DNA of 25,393 nucleotides from a virus. The notes beneath the pieces are model-generated. The model saw only the letters and a program-made list of their open reading frames with translations. It did not search any database and was not told the origin of the DNA. Positions 7,782-14,447 of this stretch are shown here, in pieces. The translations under genes were made by a program, and so were the position numbers. The stretch lies in IMG/VR virus record IMGVR_UViG_3300007708_000024, positions 1 to 25,393 of that record. One strand, 5' to 3'. The stretch's first letter is position 1. Each line of letters begins with the position of its first letter.

Positions 7782-9041
7782 TTATATCCCCGAAATTACA
7801 TCTAGTGGTTGCCATTCATCTGAGTCATCTTCCTCAAAGTATGAAGTGACAGCAAGTTGATCGATGTATGACAAAGAGTCGGGTAAGTCATCATGTACAC
7901 CATTGGCAGGGAACATTAAGAGTTGGTCTTTGAATTCATCCCAATCTTCCTCAGAGTTCAGCACAATGCGCCCATGCTCAAACCGCCCTTGGAGACTCCA
8001 GATAATCCTGTCTGTCTTTTTCCTGTTGCCATGCGTTAAGTCAACTATGTGTGAATATACATTATTTTTCCGCATTAAGTCACTCAAATACGGCAAAACT
8101 GCATTTTTTAACGCTCCCCTCTCAATTCCAACTGCCAAAGGGCGGTATTCCCTCATTTTCAGCAGAATCGTAGCGGCTGTTTCCCTAATGTCCCACCGAC
8201 CAAAAGCAATCTCTTTGACAAACCACTTCCCATCATCTGTCACCTTAACCACAGAAATAGCTGTCTGATCTAGTCTTTTCTTGGAATTGGCGGCTTGTTT
8301 GGCAACTTCTTCAAATCCAGCCAAGTCCACAGCAATGTAGTAGCTTCCATATTCAGGCTCAACGCCATACTTCAACCATTCTTCTTTGAAGACATCACTC
8401 CCCGCATTGTCGAAAGAAGCCATATACTCTTGCTTGAAAGCGAAGCTCGAAAGGGTTTTCTTTGCGCTCTCGATTTCAGAGGGGTCTATCAGGGGGTTGT
8501 CTTTGGTGGTGAAATGCCAACTTTTCCAATCTTCATCGGATTCTGAGTTTCCAAGTTTGAAGATGTCATAGAAGAAGTTACGACCCTTGGGAGTACCGAT
8601 GAACATAGCCCGACCTTTTTTGTCAGACAGAGAAGCACGAATAACCTGTTCCCATGCTTCTGGTTTGATGTCGGCAACCTCGTCAAGCACAGCGTAGGTG
8701 AGTGACACTCCTCGCAAAGTATCTGGTCTATCCGCACCTCTAACATAGATTTTTGCTCCGTTTATCAGGGTGATGTCCATGTTATTGATGTGGCTAGACT
8801 GAATCACTTCTCTGCCCAACTCCATCAAGACATCCCAAATAATCTGTCTAGCTTGTCCATTGGTAGGCGCAACATACAGCACAGCAGAGCCAGCAGTACA
8901 TTGGAGTCCTTCAATCAGGAGGGTAACGGCTGAGAGTCGTGACTTACCGCATCTTCGACCAGCGGCAATGACTTTAAACCTTGTTTTATCACTAAAAACA
9001 ATTTGTTGCCAAGGTAACAAGCTAAAATTTAAATCAGACAT
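7782..9041 (-). CDS. terL: Terminase large subunit
   Basis: This 419-residue protein is the DNA-packaging motor and headful or end nuclease. The N-terminal ATPase shows Walker A A27-GRRCGKS-34, Walker B with YAVLDE ending at E121 and the coupling motif IGTPKG at 148-153. The C-terminal RNase H-like nuclease shows AVDLAG (D239), GIERG (E307) and HDDLPDSL (D384/D385). Its ATG overlaps the end of the upstream HNH gene (ATGTCTGA). The first ~25 codons are unusually AT-rich compared with the rest. A separate second copy of the first 13 codons lies at 9662-9624, upstream of the HNH gene, so the present start is a rebuilt one. All catalytic residues are intact and the protein should work. Confidence 0.95.
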   Translation of the reverse strand: MSDLNFSLLPWQQIVFSDKTRFKVIAAGRRCGKSRLSAVTLLIEGLQCTAGSAVLYVAPTNGQARQIIWDVLMELGREVIQSSHINNMDITLINGAKIYVRGADRPDTLRGVSLTYAVLDEVADIKPEAWEQVIRASLSDKKGRAMFIGTPKGRNFFYDIFKLGNSESDEDWKSWHFTTKDNPLIDPSEIESAKKTLSSFAFKQEYMASFDNAGSDVFKEEWLKYGVEPEYGSYYIAVDLAGFEEVAKQAANSKKRLDQTAISVVKVTDDGKWFVKEIAFGRWDIRETAATILLKMREYRPLAVGIERGALKNAVLPYLSDLMRKNNVYSHIVDLTHGNRKKTDRIIWSLQGRFEHGRIVLNSEEDWDEFKDQLLMFPANGVHDDLPDSLSYIDQLAVTSYFEEDDSDEWQPLDVISGI

Positions 9042-9564
9042 TGTGATCTTTCAAATACTGCATTGCCTTTAACAAGACATCTTGATTGTCCTTGAAAGAG
9101 CCTAATCCTGTGTTGCAGTTTTTGCAAAGTAACTTCCTTGTTTTTCCAGTTAAATGACAATGATCTACAGCTAACCTTGCTAGTTCCTTTGTCTTTGAAT
9201 GTACAAAAGTTTCTGGGTTATTACAAATAGCACATAAACCTTTTTGTTGTTTGTGCATCTGCTCGTAATCTTCGTATGAAAGACCAAACTTCCTTAAATT
9301 TGTTGTTCGTTGATATTTCTTTACCTTATCAGGATTGTTCTTTTTCCACAACAACGATGCAACTTCTAACTTTTCCTTGTTTTCTTCTTTATATTTTTTA
9401 AGTTGGACTTTAAGTTTGTCTTTTTGATCTACATAGCGTTTTGCATGGTATTTCTTACTGCAATCAATGCAATGATACTGAAAGCCATCCTTTTCTTTTT
9501 TTGCTTTATGGAAGCATGAAGTTGGCTTGTACTCAACACAGCTAAAGCAAAGTTTTGTTTCCAT
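9034..9564 (-). CDS. Endonuclease VII-like homing endonuclease
   Basis: This 176-residue protein has an N-terminal zinc knuckle (C6-x2-C9 and C32-x2-C35), a Lys-rich helical linker and a C-terminal endonuclease VII domain: C111-x2-C114, D134-H135-C-H137, C147-x2-C150, followed by NTGLGSFKDN. It separates terS from terL. Upstream (9576-9662) lies the 5' end of an older terL, and downstream its last codons overlap the start of the intact terL. This is the signature of a free-standing mobile endonuclease that inserted at the terL start while bringing, or rebuilding, a terL start. It is AT-rich relative to its neighbours. AAGGATGG precedes the ATG. A resolvase role in packaging is an alternative. 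Confidence 0.88.
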   Translation of the reverse strand: METKLCFSCVEYKPTSCFHKAKKEKDGFQYHCIDCSKKYHAKRYVDQKDKLKVQLKKYKEENKEKLEVASLLWKKNNPDKVKKYQRTTNLRKFGLSYEDYEQMHKQQKGLCAICNNPETFVHSKTKELARLAVDHCHLTGKTRKLLCKNCNTGLGSFKDNQDVLLKAMQYLKDHNV

Positions 9565-9575
9565 GTAGCCATCCT

Positions 9576-9662
9576 TTATAGATGGTTCATTATATCACAA
9601 ACATTCTTTAAAGCAAAGACTTCTTGTTGCCAAGGGAGGAGACTGAAGTTCAGATCAGACAT
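9576..9662 (-). pseudogene. Orphan 5' end of terL left upstream of the HNH gene
   Basis: On the minus strand an ATG at 9662 opens a 28-codon frame beginning MSDLNFSLLPWQQ, identical over 13 residues to the start of the intact terL at 9041, then EVFALKN, which still resembles IVFSDKT, before running into unrelated sequence and stopping at 9576. It overlaps the terS stop through ATGTCTGA, the natural terS/terL coupling. The two DNA copies differ mainly at synonymous positions, so this is not a recent exact target duplication. It is a remnant of the pre-insertion terL and may still be translated as a short peptide. Confidence 0.85.
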
Positions 9663-10089
9663 CTTTGCTTTCTATATCTTCTGCATCTATAGGGTTTTCA
9701 CCAATGACTACACCACCTATGCCTGAGATGGTGATGTTGACAGCGGAGCGTTGTTTTCCTTCTTTTTCAAACAAGGAGACAGGAAGCATTCTGTCCATAC
9801 AGAGTTTGAGTGCCGCCATTTGAGCAGGGTGTTCATCATTCATGGCAATCTCAACTGCCTTGTAGACAACATTAGAACCAGCACTGTTTATCAGGAGTTC
9901 TTTGAGTTCTTTGATTTTTTGTTGTTCAGTCTTGGGTAAGACGAGTGCCGCAGGGTTGTCTGCGTACTTTGATAAGGTCATCTTTCCTGTACCACGGGGG
10001 CGACCTCTTGGCATCGCCAAGTTGTCTTGTTCCTTCGGAGGACGACCCTTTTTCTTCAGGTTATCAGGAAGTGCATCTACAGCGTTCAT
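9655..10089 (-). CDS. Terminase small subunit
   Basis: This 144-residue protein is the likely DNA-recognition subunit of the packaging enzyme. Two AT-hook-like basic motifs occur near the N-terminus (KKKGRPPK at 12-19 and PRGRPRG at 28-34), fitting minor-groove DNA binding. They are followed by a helical region (TEQQKIKELKELLINSAG, then HPAQMAALKLCMDRMLP) that could form the oligomerisation core, and a short acidic C-terminus. It lies immediately before the original terL start, overlapping it. Sequence conservation of small terminases is poor, so the call rests on position, size and DNA-binding features. Confidence 0.75.
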   Translation of the reverse strand: MNAVDALPDNLKKKGRPPKEQDNLAMPRGRPRGTGKMTLSKYADNPAALVLPKTEQQKIKELKELLINSAGSNVVYKAVEIAMNDEHPAQMAALKLCMDRMLPVSLFEKEGKQRSAVNITISGIGGVVIGENPIDAEDIESKDV

Positions 10090-10289
10090 CTTTTATCCAG
10101 TTAGAGGAAGAAGTTGTTGGTGGCTTCCATAAAGCAGGATTGGGTTCAATTCAACAACAAACAAAATCCCACGGAGCTAAACCGTTTCCACCAACACGGC
10201 TGGTGACTATTACTAATAGTACCTAGTGACAATCCCCATGCGTCTTGATGTTGGTACTCACTTTACATCAAAAAGCGAGTCCACAACAA
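10090..10289. other. Non-coding leader before terS with inverted repeats
   Basis: This 200-base gap holds no convincing gene. A 9-base inverted repeat (TGTTGGTGG at 10115-10123, CCACCAACA at 10188-10196) encloses 64 bases. A hairpin lies at 10202-10223 (arms GGT.ACTATT and AATAGT.ACC, minus strand). At 10250-10263 is an operator-like AAGTGAGTACCAAC on the minus strand preceded by TGATGTAAAGTG, a string that recurs upstream of the next gene. Together these look like a structured leader and promoter/operator region for the late operon. Confidence 0.4.
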
Positions 10290-10574
10290 TTAAAGTTTTT
10301 TCCATTCTTCAAAAGACAGTTTCAAGGCATTAGGGTCACCAGCAGAACGCTCGTGGTTATATTGTGAGCGGCTATTTATCTCTCTTACCTTTTCAGCATT
10401 TTCATCTTTTGATTTTTTAATATCTGACATAACAGCACCTTGAATTGCCGCACCACCAAGGATTGAGCCTCCAATTACACCTATATCACTCAAACTGCTT
10501 CTATAGCCGCCACCACCTCCACCACCTTCAATTGGTGTAAGTTCATCATTACGCTTTTGAATACCTTTAGGCAT
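10290..10574 (-). CDS. Small Gly-rich protein, function unknown
   Basis: This 94-residue protein starts MPKGIQKRNDELTPIE, has a run of seven glycines, a hydrophobic Gly/Ala segment (IGVIGGSILGGAAIQGAV) that could be a weak membrane or fusion-type helix, and a charged C-terminus (DIKKSKDENAEKVREINSRS). Ribosome site AAAGGAAA lies just before its ATG. It is the first gene of the leftward late operon, ahead of terS. The Gly/Ala hydrophobic centre resembles small ejection or membrane-active virion peptides, but I do not recognise it. Confidence 0.6.
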   Translation of the reverse strand: MPKGIQKRNDELTPIEGGGGGGGYRSSLSDIGVIGGSILGGAAIQGAVMSDIKKSKDENAEKVREINSRSQYNHERSAGDPNALKLSFEEWKKL

Positions 10575-10596
10575 GATTTTCCTTTAGCAGAATTTG

Positions 10597-10618
10597 AAGT
10601 TAGCACACACTTTACATC
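10597..10618 (-). promoter_or_regulatory. Operator-like element before the late operon
   Basis: On the minus strand TGATGTAAAGTG is followed by TGTGCTAACTT. The same TGATGTAAAGTG recurs at 10258-10269 followed by AGTACCAAC. Both lie upstream of leftward genes (the Gly-rich protein and terS) and both overlap a copy of the AGTGAGYAC palindrome found elsewhere in the window, suggesting common regulation. Confidence 0.4.
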
Positions 10619-10758
10619 AGAATCAGATTCTTGTATAGTGGAGACAAACGGGGGCATCACCCACCCCTCTATGCGGTTGAGCCGACCAAGTAGGATAAGC
10701 GTAGTGAACCATGTAGTTCTTCAGTAAAGAGTAATCTTGAACGGGGCTGGTAGCGTGG

Positions 10759-10783
10759 AGAGATAGCACTGACAAGCATCTCT
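10759..10783 (+). other. Hairpin in non-coding region
   Basis: AGAGAT and GC pair with GC and ATCTCT around an eight-base loop with a single bulged A, giving an eight-pair stem. Nearby TCCTTT..AAAGGA (10807-10820) and CACCC..GGGTG (10825-10839) form further hairpins. None is followed by a T-run, so these look more like RNA structure than terminators. Function unknown. Confidence 0.35.
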
Positions 10784-10969
10784 AACTTAGTATAAACGAG
10801 AGGCTCTCCTTTAAAAAGGATTACACCCACACACGGGTGACTTTCCTATTCCGTCCTCTCCCCTAATCCAGATTACCTTATTGTGTCGTACAGTCTGATT
10901 TAGCTTTTCGTGTGCGTAGGAGGGTTCACAAATATTTACAACACCACGCATACCCCCTCCCCCCTATCA

Positions 10970-11050
10970 AAGTGAGCACTCACTTACAAGTGAGCACTCA
11001 CACACATAGAAGTGAGCACTAACTAACCTACCCAGTAAGCACTTACTAAC
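10970..11050. repeat. Array of four palindromic iteron-like repeats
   Basis: Four copies begin at about 10970, 10988, 11010 and 11033. The first is a perfect 7-base-arm palindrome (AAGTGAG-CA-CTCACTT). The others are AAGTGAGCACTCACAC, AAGTGAGCACTAACTAAC and CAGTAAGCACTTACTAAC. Spacing of 18, 22 and 23 bases is close to two helical turns, so dimers of a DNA-binding protein would sit on one face. Related single copies occur at 10250, 10597, 13141 (half) and 19907. This may be an operator array or a replication iteron cluster. Confidence 0.6.
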
Positions 11051-11145
11051 ATTCCACTTGATGCGATAAATATTATGTTAAGTCAATCAAGCATATAGGG
11101 GCTATGCACCATTATCCCTAGACCTGATAAGAATCCTATTCTAAA

Positions 11146-11334
11146 TTTCACAATGCGAAATGAAAACTATGTATTTCACGATATGGAATTGCACCTATAT
11201 AGTGCAGAGTGAATACTAACAACACCTAAACGGTGCATGATTTTATAATGTGAAATGCTGTGCACCATATTGGGTTTTCCACAATATGAAATTCTATATA
11301 AATCAATGGGTTATAGTGTCGCACAATATGGCAT
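11146..11334. repeat. AT-rich imperfect repeats (CACAATATG type)
   Basis: Related elements appear at 11146 (TTTCACAATGCGAAAT, itself an inverted repeat), 11174 (TTTCACGATATGGAAT), 11276 (TTTCCACAATATGAAAT) and 11319 (TCGCACAATATGGCAT), plus an inverted version near 11261 (GCACCATATTGG). They directly precede the plus-strand GP88-like module and probably form its control region. The element is different from the AGTGAGYAC family. Confidence 0.45.
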
Positions 11335-11392
11335 GAAACATGCATAGTATTATTGTCCGATATTGGACTACTCTTGAATAGGTGTTGATAAA

Positions 11393-12151
11393 ATGAAAAA
11401 TCCGTACAAAGCAATTTTAAAAAACCTAGATTTAACCTATAAGACAATTCTAGGGGAATCCTCTGCTAAGACCGTCAAAGGGGAAAAGATAGGTTATTTG
11501 ACGGGCATTGTGTATTTAGTCCCTGATAATAAGCTTTGTCCCTTAGCTATCTCTGCGGGATGCATCACGGGATGTTTAGCTACTGCGGGACGGGGTGCAT
11601 TTAATTCCGTACAGTTAGCCCGTAAAGCTAAGACCGATTATTTTTACAATCATCAAAAAGCCTTTTTATTGTCTTTATGTGCTGACATTTGGACATTGTC
11701 AAATAAAGCTAAAAAATTAGGTCTTATTCCTTTGATCCGTCCTAACGGTACATCCGATATTCCTTATGAGAATATAGTAGTGCTGGACGAAAAAAATATT
11801 TTTCAGCTATTCCCTACAGTTCAATTCTATGATTACACTAAACACCCGTCCCGTAATTTGACAGGGAAAACGACAGGTAACTACGATCTAACCTATTCAT
11901 TCTCTGCAATTACCCCTAAGCCTATCAGCATCAAAGGGTTAACTAATCCTAATAATTCCCGTGTAGCTGTCGTTTTTCAAAGCCAAATCGATATCCCTAA
12001 AACCTTTAGATCATGGGATGTAATTGACGGGGATAATTCTGACGTACGTCATATTGAACCTAAAAACGTAGTAGTAGCTTTATACGCAAAGGGTAAAGCT
12101 AAACGGGAAAATAACGGATTTGTTCAGATCAAAGGGGTACATTATGCATAA
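11393..12151 (+). CDS. GP88-like conserved phage protein
   Basis: This 252-residue protein follows the pattern I recall for phage gene product 88-like proteins (Pfam GP88, also seen as DUF7227-type): a Cys cluster C-P-x6-C-x3-C at LCPLAISAGCITGCLATAGRG, then FNSVQLARKAKTDYF, then IRPNGTSDIPYE, then QLFPTVQFYDYTK, and later NYDLTYSFS. Biochemical function of the family is not established; the conserved cysteines and polar motifs suggest a metal or nucleotide site. It heads a short plus-strand module. Codon use is unlike the rest of the window (many GGG, ACG and CGG codons), hinting at separate origin. Its stop overlaps the next start (ATGCATAA). Confidence 0.75.
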   Translation: MKNPYKAILKNLDLTYKTILGESSAKTVKGEKIGYLTGIVYLVPDNKLCPLAISAGCITGCLATAGRGAFNSVQLARKAKTDYFYNHQKAFLLSLCADIWTLSNKAKKLGLIPLIRPNGTSDIPYENIVVLDEKNIFQLFPTVQFYDYTKHPSRNLTGKTTGNYDLTYSFSAITPKPISIKGLTNPNNSRVAVVFQSQIDIPKTFRSWDVIDGDNSDVRHIEPKNVVVALYAKGKAKRENNGFVQIKGVHYA

Positions 12152-12347
12152 ACAAAACAAATTCAATACATTATCCGAAGCTTTAGAATCGGAAAATATC
12201 TCTCATATGTGGGATAGTAGACCGTTAGCCTATGATCAAACCCTGTCGTTAACCTATCAGGACGGGACTAAATACGGTCATTATGTGTCGATTTATAGGG
12301 ATGAACGGGGCTTATATGAGCGGCCTATTCATTATTCCCGTAATTAA
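12144..12347 (+). CDS. Small protein coupled to the GP88-like gene
   Basis: The true start is the ATG at 12144, which overlaps the previous stop by eight bases and has AAAGGGG upstream; the open frame extends further back but that part is antiphase coding of the GP88-like gene. The 67-residue product (MHKQNKFNTLSEALESENIS...) contains a tyrosine-rich C-terminal half (TKYGHYVSIYRDERGLYERPIHYS). There is no known motif. Tight coupling suggests it works with, or is regulated with, the GP88-like protein. Function unknown. Confidence 0.6.
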   Translation: MHKQNKFNTLSEALESENISHMWDSRPLAYDQTLSLTYQDGTKYGHYVSIYRDERGLYERPIHYSRN

Positions 12348-12437
12348 AAGCATAGACTGTAAACCCTTAATTTAGGGGTTTATGGCCTAGGTTTTCACAA
12401 TCTAGGGTTTTCCATCAATCAACTAATAGGTGTAAAT

Positions 12438-12677
12438 ATGACAATCGAAAAACGCTCAATTCGTGCTATTGCTTTAGATATCCGTAAAGACTGGGTAAAA
12501 GTTAACTATGCGGCTAAGCCCTATCTCGATGCTATGCTTGAATTAGATTCTATAAATGATAAGTATTATGAAGATTCTGCAAAATCCGTAGTGCTCTATT
12601 TTTTGTCCAATGCTTCAAGCTTTAGGGGTGAACGGGCTAAAGCATTGAAGACTGAATTAAAAGCTTTGGGAGCATAA
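12438..12677 (+). CDS. Conserved-type small phage protein, function unknown
   Basis: This 79-residue helical protein contains RAIALDIRKDWVKVNYAAKPYLDAM, DSAKSVVLYFLSNASSFRGERAKALKTELK, a pattern I have seen in small early proteins of many tailed phages without a known role. The ribosome site AGGTGT resembles that before the GP88-like gene (AATAGGTGTTG). The 90-base gap before it holds an imperfect AAACCC/GGGTTT hairpin without a T-run. No catalytic motif is visible. Confidence 0.65.
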   Translation: MTIEKRSIRAIALDIRKDWVKVNYAAKPYLDAMLELDSINDKYYEDSAKSVVLYFLSNASSFRGERAKALKTELKALGA

Positions 12678-12679
12678 AC

Positions 12680-12763
12680 ATGGAAAAAATCGACCAAATT
12701 ATTGTAGGTGTATCGCTTACCGGTTTTTTTTGCTTGATGCTAATCATTAGCATATGGGGGTAA
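12680..12763 (+). CDS. 27-residue membrane peptide
   Basis: A very small frame starts two bases after the previous stop: MEKIDQIIVGVSLTGFFCLM and seven more residues, ending IWG. It is a short charged start followed by one hydrophobic helix long enough to cross a membrane. Spacing and placement inside a compact operon support translation, but no independent evidence such as a strong ribosome site is visible. Possible roles include membrane localisation of module proteins or host interference; none can be shown. Confidence 0.45.
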   Translation: MEKIDQIIVGVSLTGFFCLMLIISIWG

Positions 12764-12765
12764 AA

Positions 12766-13092
12766 ATGAAATACTTTTATGTTCGTCATCAGCACTATTC
12801 AGAAAATACATCAGTCTACGGATACGGAGATTTTCCCGAGCAAATAGCATTTTTGGCCTTAATTGTCGAAGCAGATACCCTAAGAAAAGCGCAAAATAAA
12901 GTTAAAAAGGTTTATCCTAGGGTACATTTCAATGCGAATAGCCCGGTAAATACGCATTTTTTACTGCCAGAAAATGATAGGTTTTTGGACTATTACATCA
13001 AATTACCCGAAAACCACGATTCTAGATTATCTCCGGCTAATCAGGAATTGCACAATCGATGCATTCAATCAATGGAAAAGGCTATAGCATGA
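12766..13092 (+). CDS. Hypothetical phage protein
   Basis: This 108-residue protein begins MKYFYVRHQHYSENTSVYGYGDFPEQ; a start four codons upstream exists but would overlap the membrane peptide, and GGGGGT lies at good distance before the ATG at 12766. The middle, EADTLRKAQNKVKKVYPRVHFN, is basic and helical. The C-terminus includes NQELHNRCIQSMEKAIA. No motif I can name. It is the last sizeable gene of the module before the terminator. Confidence 0.65.
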   Translation: MKYFYVRHQHYSENTSVYGYGDFPEQIAFLALIVEADTLRKAQNKVKKVYPRVHFNANSPVNTHFLLPENDRFLDYYIKLPENHDSRLSPANQELHNRCIQSMEKAIA

Positions 13093-13139
13093 TATACGCC
13101 ACAATAGCCCTACTGCTAAAAATAATACTCAGAAAATAG
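13089..13139 (+). CDS. Possible 16-residue hydrophobic peptide
   Basis: The ATG overlaps the preceding stop (ATGA), and the product MIYATIALLLKIILRK is entirely hydrophobic with a basic end. It ends 22 bases before the terminator. ATGA coupling and composition favour translation, but a frame this short can arise by chance. Confidence 0.25.
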   Translation: MIYATIALLLKIILRK

Positions 13140-13161
13140 TTAGTGAGTACTTTTCAAAATT

Positions 13162-13182
13162 AAGCCCTTCGGGGCTTTTTTT
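13162..13182 (+). terminator. Rho-independent terminator of the GP88-like module
   Basis: AAGCCC-TTCG-GGGCTT is a perfect six-pair stem with a stable UUCG tetraloop, followed by a run of T. It ends the plus-strand transcription unit and lies where plus and minus genes converge; the hairpin could also act weakly on the opposite strand. Confidence 0.9.
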
Positions 13183-13247
13183 ACGCCTACCTATACCCTA
13201 CCATAGACCTACCTATAAAAATCGATTCTAGCCACTTTTAAACCCGT

Positions 13248-13457
13248 TTAATCGATATCATTGTCACCTGTTAAGCATAGCCCTATCCGGTTTATATCGT
13301 GCTCAGGTCTTAACCCTAGATTGTAAAAGTGACTAGCCCATTGCAAAGCCACTCTAGCCCCTACTTGATCCCTGCCATCACCCAGCGTTTTAAGGATCAA
13401 CATTTCGTCACTAGTGAGCGTTAAGTAGATGTTATTCGGGTGTTTTTTGTGCGCCAT
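13248..13457 (-). CDS. Small protein downstream of ruvC, function unknown
   Basis: This 69-residue protein (MAHKKHPNNIYLTLTSDEMLILKTLGDGRDQVG...) starts inside the ruvC-like gene, overlapping it by 26 bases. The pattern YLTLTSDEMLILKTLG followed by ARVALQWASHFYNLGL could be a strand-helix-helix unit like a ribbon-helix-helix regulator, but this is a guess. It is the last gene of the leftward replication operon. Confidence 0.55.
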   Translation of the reverse strand: MAHKKHPNNIYLTLTSDEMLILKTLGDGRDQVGARVALQWASHFYNLGLRPEHDINRIGLCLTGDNDID

Positions 13458-13914
13458 GTAGGGTATGTCTTAGGTATTCTGCGATCAATAGGGCTTCCGC
13501 TTTGTTTATGTCCTTTTTGAGCTTTAATTTGGCTTCAGGCCATAGGTATCGCGCCATGTCCAGCGATTCATTCTTATCTGCTGTCAAGTGAAAATGCTTT
13601 TTCCATCGTTGGGGTGTGACTAAATGCACAGGGTATCGGGTCAAATCACATACTGCCGAAATGACCCCTACTGCCCGACCAAATGTAAAAGTGCTGGAAA
13701 CCCCTTGGCTTGGCATACTATGCACCTGTTCCATGCATATCTCTGCGCCTTCTTTTGGGTCAACAATGCTCAGAATTCGACTTTTAAAGACCAAAGCCAA
13801 TATGTGCTTGTCTTTATGCTCAATGTCAAACGCTTCTAAGTAGTTTCCCTCATGGTCGACAGCACCTAGTGCGCCTGATACAGCTCCGGGGTCTATGCCC
13901 AAAAAAATAGTCAT
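13432..13914 (-). CDS. RuvC-like Holliday-junction resolvase
   Basis: This 160-residue protein has the RuvC/RNase H-fold acidic residues: GIDPG with D8, MEQVHSMPSQG with E62, and KKDINKAEALLIAEY with D135 and E140. The block SSTFTFGRAVGVISAVC between them is also typical of phage RuvC-like nucleases. It would resolve four-way or branched DNA during replication and before packaging. Its ATG overlaps the end of the upstream HNH gene (ATGA). The HNH gene itself starts with MIYIGID, which looks like the start of another ruvC copy, so this start is probably a rebuilt one. All acidic residues needed for catalysis appear present. Confidence 0.88.
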   Translation of the reverse strand: MTIFLGIDPGAVSGALGAVDHEGNYLEAFDIEHKDKHILALVFKSRILSIVDPKEGAEICMEQVHSMPSQGVSSTFTFGRAVGVISAVCDLTRYPVHLVTPQRWKKHFHLTADKNESLDMARYLWPEAKLKLKKDINKAEALLIAEYLRHTLHGAQKTPE

Positions 13915-14447
13915 AAAGATATACTTTCCGCATCTTGTATGCGCTGTTGTCTGGTTTTGCGCTTTCCTCTTTTGACATCAAAAATTAAATGTCTTGGCAA
14001 AGGATAAAGCAAATTTTCTAATTGTTTGAGCTTCATTTCAGCATTATTTTTTATCGCATCTTGTATTTTTACAATGTCATCATCTTGATAAATTGTGTTT
14101 GGATGTGTGTTTCCAGCTTGCCAAGTGCCATTTTTTAACTTGTCTCTTATGTTGTTTTTTTGTGTGTCAACTCGCAAATTGGAATAATGATTGTTTAAGA
14201 CATTGCTATCAATGTGACAACAAACCATGTTTTTTGGAATTTCTCCATTCCAAAGCATATAAACAAGCCTATGAATAGCAAAATTTGTTTGCTTTCCAGT
14301 AAAACCAATCCGTAACGAAACTTTTAGATACCCATCTTTATCAGAATAAGGTTTAATTGTTTTTGTTCCATATATTTCACCATCTTCACAAACCCAGTAT
14401 TTGTGAAACTGTTTCCATTCCCTGTTATCAATCCCGATGTAAATCAT
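13911..14447 (-). CDS. HNH homing endonuclease fused to a ruvC start
   Basis: This 178-residue protein has the HNH_3 pattern: EWKQFHKYWVCEDGEIYG at the N-terminus, AIHRLVYMLWNG with H59-R60, then CCHIDSNVLNNHYSNLRVDT with H78, N85/N86 and H87, and a basic C-terminal DNA-binding part (LIFDVKRGKRKTRQQR). The first eight residues, MIYIGIDN, precede the usual domain start and look like a RuvC start (GIDPG type), so the gene appears to have inserted after codon 7 of an older ruvC, using its start and ribosome site. It is followed by an intact ruvC overlapping by ATGA. It is AT-richer than neighbours. Confidence 0.85.
   Translation of the reverse strand: MIYIGIDNREWKQFHKYWVCEDGEIYGTKTIKPYSDKDGYLKVSLRIGFTGKQTNFAIHRLVYMLWNGEIPKNMVCCHIDSNVLNNHYSNLRVDTQKNNIRDKLKNGTWQAGNTHPNTIYQDDDIVKIQDAIKNNAEMKLKQLENLLYPLPRHLIFDVKRGKRKTRQQRIQDAESISL

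Larger units (their letters stand above)
10575..11392. other. Long divergent non-coding control region
   Basis: Genes point away from this 818-base region on both sides. From left to right it holds: an operator-like element at 10597-10612; a stretch from about 10640 to 10870 with several hairpins and no convincing open frame; a copy of ATTGTGTCGTACA at 10880-10892; a C-rich tract near 10951-10965; four palindromic iteron-like repeats (10970-11050); and AT-rich imperfect repeats around CACAATATG (11146-11334) just before the plus-strand module. It probably carries promoters for both directions, but I see no textbook -35/-10 pair. Confidence 0.6.

Noticed and set aside
9034-9662. Group I intron or intein in terL
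   Set aside because: The downstream gene has its own full start, so nothing needs splicing; no intron core or intein motif is visible.
10130-10160. tRNA-like GGTTCAATTC
   Set aside because: Flanking bases do not pair into a T-stem and no anticodon or acceptor arms fit.
9945-10226. Plus-strand frame ending PPTRLVTITNST
   Set aside because: Most of it is antisense to terS and it has no ribosome site; the remaining part lies in a hairpin-rich leader.
12754-12765. Earlier start for the 12766 gene
   Set aside because: It would overlap the membrane peptide and place GGGGGT inside the coding region.
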